A DNA stretch of 10,987 nucleotides from an uncultured bacterium (GTDB lineage: Bacteria > Auribacterota > Tritonobacteria > UBA1439), in contig CALLYX010000109.1 in the NCBI GenBank assembly GCA_937858775.1, forward strand, positions 1 to 10,987, read 5' to 3'. A program made the position numbers and the translations under genes. The notes under the pieces were generated by a model, which was given only the letters and a program-made list of their open reading frames with translations, was not told the origin of the DNA and searched no databases. Position 1 is the first letter of the stretch, and each line of letters begins with the position of its first letter. This document shows, piece by piece, positions 6,247-10,987 of the stretch.

Positions 6247-7392
6247 ATGAGAATCTGCATAGACGCGCGCTGGATCGGGGCGAGGATCGCCGGGATCGGC
6301 CGCTACACCGTCTACCTGATGCGCTACCTCGCCGAGCTCGGCGGCGGGAACAGTTATATCGCGCTCTTCCACGACGCGGCGGTCCGCGACGCGGTCTGCG
6401 CCGAGCTCGGCCTCGCCGGGCGCGGGGGATGGGAGGTGCGTACCGTCCCCTACGACGTCTTCTCCCCGCGCGGCCAGCTCCTCCTCCCCCGGCTCCTCCG
6501 GCGCGAGGGGGTGGGGCTCTTCCACTCCACGAACTTCATGGCCCCCCTTCTCCCGTTCGGCGGGAAGCTCGTCCTCACAGTCCACGACATCATCCCCCTG
6601 AAGCACCCGGAGTTCGCCCCGCGCTCGAAGAAGTCGCGCGCATACCCGGTTTACCGCCTGCTGATGCGCCGGCTCGTCCGCCGCGCGGACCTGATCATCG
6701 CCGACTCCGACCACTCGCGCCGCGACATCCTCTCCCTCCTCGGCCCCCCGCCGGGGAAGGTCAGAACCATCCACCTCGGCGTGGACCCGAAGTACAAGCC
6801 CCTTCCCACCGCGATCCGCGATGAGGCGCGCCGGAGACTCGGCGTCCGCGGCCGCCTCGCCCTCTTCGCAGGCCGCGCCGACCCTTACAAGAACGTGATC
6901 ACGCTCGTGAAGGCGGCCGAGATCCTCAACCGCAAGGGCGGGCCCCGCTGCACGGTCGTCATCGCCGGAGCGGAGGACCCGCGCTACCCCGAGGTTGGGA
7001 CTTACGTGCGCGGCGCCGGTATGGAGGGGGACGTGATCTTCGCCGGGAGCCTGGGCGAGGACGATCTCATCCCGCTCTACAACGCCGCCGACGTACTCGT
7101 CCTCCCCTCCCTATACGAGGGGTTCGGCCTGCCCCCCCTCGAGGCGATGGCGTGCGGGACGCCCGTGATCTGCTCCAACCGGACCTCCCTCCCCGAGGTG
7201 GTCGGGGGCGCGGGGATCCTCATCGACCCGCTGGACACGCAGGCCCTCGCGTCGGCCATGGAGCGCGTCTTCACCGACGCCGCCCTGCGCGACCGCCTCT
7301 CCCGCGCCGGCCTCGAGCGCGCCAAGCTCTTCCCATGGCGAAAGACGGCCGGGGAGACGCTCGCGGCGTACGCTGAACTGCTCCGCCCCTGA
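6247..7392 (+). CDS. GT4 family glycosyltransferase, paralogue of the preceding gene
   Basis: GT-B sugar transferase with 381 residues. It starts MRICIDARWI with AGIGRY (15-20), has TVHDIIPLKHPEF (111-123) and a serine-rich ADSDHSRRDI (152-161). The donor domain has FAGRADPYKN (207-216), with Arg210 and Lys215 in the phosphate-contact positions, and the E-x7-E motif at Glu291-Glu299 in EGFGLPPLE. Motif order and wording match the 4925 product closely, so the two are paralogues of the mannosyltransferase-like group. The start follows a two-codon open frame (ATGACATGA at 6242-6250) whose stop overlaps this ATG. No good ribosome binding site lies just upstream. The 212-bp gap before it shows no clear promoter, so co-transcription with the previous gene is likely. 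Its last codons run into a long non-coding stretch. Confidence 0.92.
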   Translation: MRICIDARWIGARIAGIGRYTVYLMRYLAELGGGNSYIALFHDAAVRDAVCAELGLAGRGGWEVRTVPYDVFSPRGQLLLPRLLRREGVGLFHSTNFMAPLLPFGGKLVLTVHDIIPLKHPEFAPRSKKSRAYPVYRLLMRRLVRRADLIIADSDHSRRDILSLLGPPPGKVRTIHLGVDPKYKPLPTAIRDEARRRLGVRGRLALFAGRADPYKNVITLVKAAEILNRKGGPRCTVVIAGAEDPRYPEVGTYVRGAGMEGDVIFAGSLGEDDLIPLYNAADVLVLPSLYEGFGLPPLEAMACGTPVICSNRTSLPEVVGGAGILIDPLDTQALASAMERVFTDAALRDRLSRAGLERAKLFPWRKTAGETLAAYAELLRP

Positions 7393-7589
7393 CGCCGCCC
7401 GAACGCCGAACGGACGCGCGGAGGCGATTTCCCAACGCGCCCGGCAGAAGGCGGGGCCCGAATCCGCGCGCCGGTCCCGCGGGCCGTCCAGCCGGAACAC
7501 CCCACGCGATATGCCCGGAGCGCCATGACAATGCCATCCCGGCCCCGGCGCCAGCCGCCGGCCCATACCCCCGCGGCGACATCCCGCCC

Positions 7590-7621
7590 CCCGAACGCGG
7601 AATCACCCGAACGCGGAATCA
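7590..7621. repeat. 16-bp tandem duplication
   Basis: CCCGAACGCGGAATCA is present twice with no gap and no mismatch (7590-7605 and 7606-7621). It ends directly before the candidate -35 box at 7622, so it may be a paired upstream binding site or a simple duplication. Confidence 0.75.
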
Positions 7622-7650
7622 TGGACAGAACCAGCAGCGCCATATATGCT
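7622..7650 (+). promoter_or_regulatory. Promoter of the mini YdeI gene
   Basis: TGGACA (7622-7627), a 17-bp spacer and TATGCT (7645-7650) form a good sigma70-type promoter. Transcription would start near 7657, leaving a leader of about 90 nt that contains the inverted repeat at 7677-7707. Confidence 0.5.
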
Positions 7651-7676
7651 TTACGAGCGGGCATGGGAAGGTCCGG

Positions 7677-7707
7677 GGGAACAACCTGTACGCGGACAAC
7701 TGTTCCC
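7677..7707. promoter_or_regulatory. Inverted repeat in the leader of the mini YdeI gene
   Basis: GGGAACA (7677-7683) and TGTTCCC (7701-7707) are perfect inverted repeats around 17 nt. Inside them TGTACG and CGGACA (7687-7698) form a second, imperfect pair. It could be an mRNA hairpin or a protein-binding site just after the predicted transcript start. Confidence 0.45.
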
Positions 7708-7747
7708 GCCGGCGCCGCCCGATGTCGGAAGGGAGGCGTCCGCCGTT

Positions 7748-7999
7748 ATGACCGCTCAAAATCCCCCGGGCGGCACGGTCCATGAGCTCCCAGCCGATTT
7801 TCGAAAAGCCATCCGGCTTGACGCCGCCGCGGGGCGCCTCTGGGCCGATATAACCCCGCCGGCACGCAACGAGTGGATCTGCTGGGTCACGTCGGCCAAG
7901 AGAGGGGCCGCCAGGAAGCGCCGGATCGAGGCCGGCATCGACAAGATGAGGGGGGGCATGCGCAGGCAGTGCTGTTGGCCGGGATGCCCGCACCGGTGA
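7748..7999 (+). CDS. Small YdeI/OmpD-associated (OmdA) domain protein
   Basis: An 83-residue protein that appears to be just the C-terminal domain of the YdeI/OmpD-associated family. Family signs are HELPADFRKAIRLD (12-25), then a helix ending in LTP-like DITPPARNEWICWV (34-47), then SAKRGAARKRRIEAGIDKM (49-67), matching the family pattern of a short acidic/aromatic helix followed by an AK-RxxRI helix. The C-terminal tail QCCWPGCPHR carries Cys75, Cys76, Cys80 and His82, which could bind a metal. Full YdeI proteins are about 190 residues; this one lacks the N-terminal part. The start at 7748 was chosen because the family similarity begins soon after and GGAAGGGAGG lies upstream (11-nt spacing, rather long). 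The in-frame ATG at 7646 overlaps the -10. The biochemical role of the family is poorly known. It has its own promoter between glycosyltransferase genes. Confidence 0.7.
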   Translation: MTAQNPPGGTVHELPADFRKAIRLDAAAGRLWADITPPARNEWICWVTSAKRGAARKRRIEAGIDKMRGGMRRQCCWPGCPHR

Positions 8000-8136
8000 T
8001 GCCCGGCGGTCACGCCTTCCGCTCACCCGCGGGGCGGGAACGTCCCACTGCGGCCGGGGCGAAAAGGAAAACGATCCGAACGGCGGCCGCCCCGGGACGC
8101 ATGGAAAGGCCTTGAGAGGATCAACCGGCACGGGTT

Positions 8137-8173
8137 CCCGCCCGCCGACAGAATCCTCCTGTGCGCGGGCGGG
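8137..8173 (+). promoter_or_regulatory. Leader hairpin upstream of the WbaZ-like gene
   Basis: CCCGCCCGC (8137-8145) pairs perfectly with GCGGGCGGG (8165-8173). Inside, ACAG (8148-8151) pairs with CTGT (8159-8162) across a 2x2 internal loop, capped by 7 nt. It ends about 60 nt before the ATG at 8233. No U tract follows, so a simple terminator is unlikely. It could be a leader structure or the end of the preceding transcript. Confidence 0.5.
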
Positions 8174-8176
8174 GCC

Positions 8177-8201
8177 CCGGGGGGAAGGAGGAAACCCCCG
8201 G
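8177..8201 (+). promoter_or_regulatory. Second leader hairpin with a Shine-Dalgarno-like loop
   Basis: CCGGGGG (8177-8183) pairs with CCCCCGG (8195-8201). The 11-nt loop contains AAGGAGG (8185-8191), a perfect Shine-Dalgarno core with no start codon at usable distance. The real start at 8233 has its own GGGAGGGG at 8221-8228. Confidence 0.4.
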
Positions 8202-8232
8202 CACGGGGGGAGGCGGGCACGGGAGGGGCTTC

Positions 8233-9384
8233 ATGCGGATCGCCCTCGTCCACGACTGGCTGAACGGGATGCGCGGCGGGGAGAAGATACTCGAGGTGCT
8301 CTGCGAGCTCTTTCCTGGCGCCGTCGTGCACACCCTCCTGCTCGACCGCTCCCGCCTCTCCCCCGCGATCGCCCGGATGGAGATACGGACCTCGCCCCTC
8401 CAGCGCCTCCCGCTCTCCCGCACGCACTACCGCTACTACCTTCCCCTTTTCCCGAAGCTCGTCGAACGGTTCGACCTGCGCGGCTTCGACCTTGTCTTCT
8501 CCACGAGCCACTGCGTGGCTAAGGGGGCGCGGGCGCCCCGCGGGGCGCGCTCCCTCTGCTACTGCCTCACCCCCATGCGCTACGTCTGGTATTTCGGGGA
8601 CGAGTATTTCGGTTCCTGGGGCCGGTGGCGTGCCCTCGCCGAACCGGTGTTCGCCTACCTCAGGCGGTGGGACGTCTCGTCGGCGGGGCGCGTGGACAGC
8701 TGGCTCGCCATCTCGGAGACGGTTGCCGCGCGGATCCAAAAGGTCTATCATAAGGACGCGGACGTGCTCCACCCGCCGGTGGACGCGGGCTTCTACACGG
8801 CGGGGGGCGGCGGGGCGGGCGGCTACCACCTCGCGGTCTCCGCCCTTGTCCCCTACAAGCGGCTCGACATCGCCGTCCGCGCCTTCAACGAGCTCCGGAT
8901 GCCGCTGAAGATCGTGGGCGAGGGGCCCGAGCGGGGGCGGCTCGCCGCCCTCGCCGGCCCGAGCGTCGAGCTCCTCGGCTGGCGGACGAACGAGGAGATA
9001 CGCGAGCTTTACCGCGGCTGCCGGGCGTTCGTCTTCCCGGGCGAGGAGGATTTCGGGATAACCCCCCTCGAGGCGCAGGCGTGCGGGAGGCCGGTGATCG
9101 CCTTCGGGAGGGGCGGGGCGCGGGAGACGGTCCTGGACGGGGAGACGGGGGTCTTCTTCGACGCGCAGGAGCCGTCGGCGCTCGCCGACGCCGTGCTGAG
9201 GGCGGGGCGGATGCGCTTCGACCCCGCCCGCGCCCGGTCGAACGCGGAGCGGTTCGACCGCCCGGTCTTCAAGGAGCGGCTGCGGGGGTGGATCGTGGGG
9301 GCGATGGAAGGGCCGGGGCGGATGAAAGAACCGTTCCGTCCGCCGGGCCGCATGGGGGATCCGACGTGCCGAAACGGAGCCTGA
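8233..9384 (+). CDS. GT4 glycosyltransferase, WbaZ-like
   Basis: Cytosolic GT-B transferase resembling WbaZ-type O-antigen mannosyltransferases. The 383-residue product starts MRIALVHDWLNGMRGGEK with the acceptor-side glycine loop MRGGEK (13-18). It continues with FDLVFSTSHCVAKG (85-98), YCLTPMRYVW (110-119) and VLHPPVD (178-184), all characteristic of this subfamily. The donor domain has VSALVPYKRLD (202-212; Lys209, Arg210) and PGEEDFGITPLEA (269-281), in which Glu272 and Glu280 form E-x7-E. The start has a good ribosome binding site 4 nt upstream. The last roughly 25 residues are a Gly/Pro/Arg-rich tail beyond the usual fold, and the final six codons overlap the next gene in another frame, so the two are likely translationally coupled. 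Donor (GDP-mannose is common for relatives) and linkage are inferred only. Confidence 0.92.
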   Translation: MRIALVHDWLNGMRGGEKILEVLCELFPGAVVHTLLLDRSRLSPAIARMEIRTSPLQRLPLSRTHYRYYLPLFPKLVERFDLRGFDLVFSTSHCVAKGARAPRGARSLCYCLTPMRYVWYFGDEYFGSWGRWRALAEPVFAYLRRWDVSSAGRVDSWLAISETVAARIQKVYHKDADVLHPPVDAGFYTAGGGGAGGYHLAVSALVPYKRLDIAVRAFNELRMPLKIVGEGPERGRLAALAGPSVELLGWRTNEEIRELYRGCRAFVFPGEEDFGITPLEAQACGRPVIAFGRGGARETVLDGETGVFFDAQEPSALADAVLRAGRMRFDPARARSNAERFDRPVFKERLRGWIVGAMEGPGRMKEPFRPPGRMGDPTCRNGA

Positions 9385-10796
9385 CGACTGAGATCGCGAC
9401 CGCGGTGCGGGTCGGCCTCGACGTAGCGCTCTTGAACGCCGCCTTCTGCGCCGCCTACTGGGTGCGCTTCCGCTCCCCCCTCACCTCCCTCGTGCCCGTG
9501 CTGAAGGGCGTGCCGCCGTTCCGCCTCTATCTCTCGGCGTTCCCCGTGGCGACGATCGCCTTCCTCTGGTTCTACAAGCTCCTCGGCTCCTACACGCGGC
9601 GCTGGCGGTACGACGCCGTGAACGAGTTCTTCCTCGTGACGCGCGGCACCGCCGCCGGCATGATCGCGCTCATGGCGCTCACCTTCCTCCTCCCGGCGAG
9701 CCACACCGCGGCGGGGGTCAAGTACTCCCGGATCACCTTCCTTCTCCTCTTCCCCCTCGTCGAGTGCTTCGTCTGGGCGGGGAGGGTCGCGGCGAACGCG
9801 GCGGAGAAGCGGCTCTACCGGAGGTCCACGGGGAAGCGGAAGCTCCTCCTCGTCGGCACCGGCGAGACCGCCGCCCGGCTCGCGCGGCACGTGCGGAGGA
9901 ACCCGAACCTCGAGTGCGAGATCGCCGGCTTCGTCAGGTGCCCCGGGGAGAAGGGCTCCTCCTCGCGGATCATCTCGCCGGTCGCCGGCGAACTGGACCG
10001 GCTCCCGGCGCTTCTCGAGGGGGGTGGGATCGACGAGCTCGTCCTCACGAACCCCGGGCTCGACCACGCGCGCGTCATACGGATCGTCGCGGAGTGCGAG
10101 AAGCACCTCGTGGAGTTCAAGCACGTCCCCGACATGTTCGAGATCATGACGCGCAAGGTGGACGTGGTGAGCTTCGACGGCGTCCCCCTCGTCGGGATAC
10201 GCCACATCCCGCTCCACTACCCGTGGAACCGCTTCTTGAAGCGCGCGTTCGACATCGCGGGCTCGGTTGCCGGGCTCATCCTCTTCGCCCCCCTCATCGC
10301 GGCCTGCGCCGCGGCCGTCAGAGTGGATTCGCGCGGAAAGGCGTTCTTCGCTCAGGAGCGGTGCGGGGAGGACGGAAAGACGTTCCGCCTCTGGAAGCTC
10401 CGCACCATGGTCGCCGACGCGGAGCGGCACACCGGCCCGGTCTGGGCGCGGGCGAACGACCCCCGCTGCACGCGGGTTGGGTCTTTCCTGAGGCGGTGGA
10501 ACCTGGACGAGCTCCCGCAGCTCTGGAACGTCTTCAAGGGCGACATGAGCCTGGTCGGCCCGCGGCCGGAGCGGCCGCACTTCGTAAACCGCTTCCGCGA
10601 GGACAACCCGCGCTACATGGCCAGGCACTCGGTGAAGTCCGGGATCACCGGCTGGGCGCAGGTGAACGGCCTGCGCGGCAACACCTCCGTCAGGGCGCGC
10701 CTCCGCTACGACATGTACTACCTCGAGAATTGGTCGCCCGCCTTCGACCTGAAGATCCTCGTCATGACCCTCTTCGCCCGCCGGAACGCCTATTGA
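9366..10796 (+). CDS. Polyprenyl glycosylphosphotransferase (WbaP/WcaJ-type priming enzyme)
   Basis: Inner-membrane enzyme that starts repeat-unit synthesis by moving a hexose-1-phosphate from a nucleotide sugar to undecaprenyl phosphate. The 476-residue product has the full long-form layout: four N-terminal membrane helices (about 14-34, 53-73, 92-110, 120-140), a Rossmann-like domain (LLVGTGETAA, 161-170), a hydrophobic re-entrant segment preceded by KRAFDIAGS (292-300), and the catalytic domain. The latter shows FRLWKLRTM (340-348), the catalytic DE pair Asp381-Glu382 in NLDELPQLWNV, GDMSLVGPRPERP (392-404), GITGWAQVNGLRG (426-438) and the closing NAY. The GTG start at 9366 was chosen because MPKRSLTTEI follows directly and GGGGGAT lies upstream; it overlaps the preceding gene by 19 bp. 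The sugar (glucose versus galactose) is not readable with confidence. This enzyme marks the locus as a lipid-linked polysaccharide cluster. Confidence 0.94.
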   Translation: MPKRSLTTEIATAVRVGLDVALLNAAFCAAYWVRFRSPLTSLVPVLKGVPPFRLYLSAFPVATIAFLWFYKLLGSYTRRWRYDAVNEFFLVTRGTAAGMIALMALTFLLPASHTAAGVKYSRITFLLLFPLVECFVWAGRVAANAAEKRLYRRSTGKRKLLLVGTGETAARLARHVRRNPNLECEIAGFVRCPGEKGSSSRIISPVAGELDRLPALLEGGGIDELVLTNPGLDHARVIRIVAECEKHLVEFKHVPDMFEIMTRKVDVVSFDGVPLVGIRHIPLHYPWNRFLKRAFDIAGSVAGLILFAPLIAACAAAVRVDSRGKAFFAQERCGEDGKTFRLWKLRTMVADAERHTGPVWARANDPRCTRVGSFLRRWNLDELPQLWNVFKGDMSLVGPRPERPHFVNRFREDNPRYMARHSVKSGITGWAQVNGLRGNTSVRARLRYDMYYLENWSPAFDLKILVMTLFARRNAY

Positions 10797-10861
10797 GGGC
10801 GGCCGCGGTGGCGGGCCCCGTCTCCCCGGGCCGGGTATTATCAGCATGTGGTATTATTAAT

Positions 10862-10987
10862 GGTTCTCTTCCACTTTGTGTGGGTGATCAGTCAAAGCAC
10901 AGTTTGCCGGCCACAAGGTAGACGATGGTTTTGAGGTAGCTGGGGCTTTTGAATCCGTACGCCCGCTTCATCGCGGTCTTGATCTTT
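10862..10987 (-). mobile_element. Edge of an insertion sequence, probably ISL3-like
   Basis: At about 10862 the sequence changes from GC-rich to AT-rich and starts GGTTCTCTTCCACTTTGTG, which looks like an IS terminal inverted repeat. The transposase stop lies only 26 bp inside. The element continues past the right edge, so the other end cannot be seen. The bases just outside (TTATTAAT, 10854-10861) would be the target duplication if the family makes 8-bp repeats, as ISL3 elements do. The family is tentative. Confidence 0.6.
10888..10987 (-). CDS. Transposase, C-terminal end (partial, ISL3-like)
   Basis: Read on the minus strand the last 33 or so codons give KIKTAMKRAYGFKSPSYL, followed by KTIVYLVAGKLCFD and a TGA stop. 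The IKT-x-KRxAYGF-x-Y pattern close to the C terminus is what ISL3-family (IS204/IS1001/IS1165) transposases show. The gene is cut by the window edge, so the DDE residues and length cannot be checked. Base composition is lower in GC than the polysaccharide genes, fitting recent arrival. It sits directly after the priming enzyme gene. Confidence 0.65.
   Translation of the reverse strand, partial: KIKTAMKRAYGFKSPSYLKTIVYLVAGKLCFD

Larger units (their letters stand above)
7393..7747. other. Intergenic stretch before the mini YdeI gene
   Basis: No protein I can support is encoded in these 355 bp. The first 200 bp are featureless GC-rich sequence. The right part holds a 16-bp tandem duplication, a promoter and an inverted repeat, which are listed separately and together look like the control region of the small gene at 7748. 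Confidence 0.6.

Noticed and set aside
10806..10836. Possible terminator after the priming enzyme
   Set aside because: Only about five GC pairs can form and no T run follows. It is too weak to call.
9009..10847. Very long open frame on the minus strand opposite the priming enzyme and the end of the WbaZ-like gene
   Set aside because: The translation is Arg/Pro/Glu-rich without motifs, while the + strand encodes two clear families. It is the usual GC-rich shadow.
1..10987. CRISPR array, tRNA or rRNA genes
   Set aside because: No regularly spaced repeats and no cloverleaf or ribosomal sequence were seen on either strand. The repeats found are simple two-copy tandems.

Overview
This is a very GC-rich bacterial window. 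It carries a stretch of a surface-polysaccharide (O-antigen or exopolysaccharide) locus, with four GT4-type glycosyltransferases and a WbaP/WcaJ-type polyprenyl-phosphate sugar-phosphate transferase. The strongly G/C third positions, the purine-rich ribosome binding sites and the membrane-anchored priming enzyme fit an envelope-polysaccharide-producing bacterium, perhaps an uncultured lineage. The sequence alone does not let me name a phylum.

Layout from left to right. Positions 1-420 hold no gene I recognise and look less GC-biased than the rest. Positions 421-846 (+) encode only the C-terminal end of a polytopic GT-C-like membrane protein, a probable remnant. It converges on an intact concentrative nucleoside transporter (843-2204, -), and the two stop codons share one CTAG. 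The transporter is divergent from a GT4 glycosyltransferase (2392-3522, +). Back-to-back promoters separate them, with a 12-bp tandem repeat exactly between the two -35 boxes. That glycosyltransferase converges across a strong hairpin on an ACT-ACT-HAD protein (3646-4764, -), which resembles SerB phosphoserine phosphatase but lacks every catalytic motif. Next come two related GT4 genes (4925-6034 and 6247-7392, +).

A non-coding stretch with a 16-bp tandem duplication, a good promoter and an inverted repeat then leads into a tiny YdeI/OmpD-associated-type protein (7748-7999, +). A structured leader precedes a WbaZ-like GT4 gene (8233-9384, +), which overlaps the polyprenyl glycosylphosphotransferase gene (9366-10796, +). 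The right edge enters an insertion sequence, probably ISL3-like, with its terminal repeat beginning near 10862 and the transposase C terminus at 10888 and beyond (-).

Working together (inference): the 9366 product would load the first sugar phosphate onto undecaprenyl phosphate at the inner membrane. The cytosolic GT4 enzymes would then extend the repeat unit from nucleotide-sugar donors. No flippase, polymerase or export gene lies inside the window. The transporter and the ACT-HAD protein are on the opposite strand with their own promoters, so they are probably not part of the polysaccharide operon.

The points most worth a second look are the catalytically dead ACT-ACT-HAD pseudophosphatase, the palindrome over its -35 box, the repeat inside the divergent promoter region, and the isolated mini YdeI protein with a Cys/His tail.
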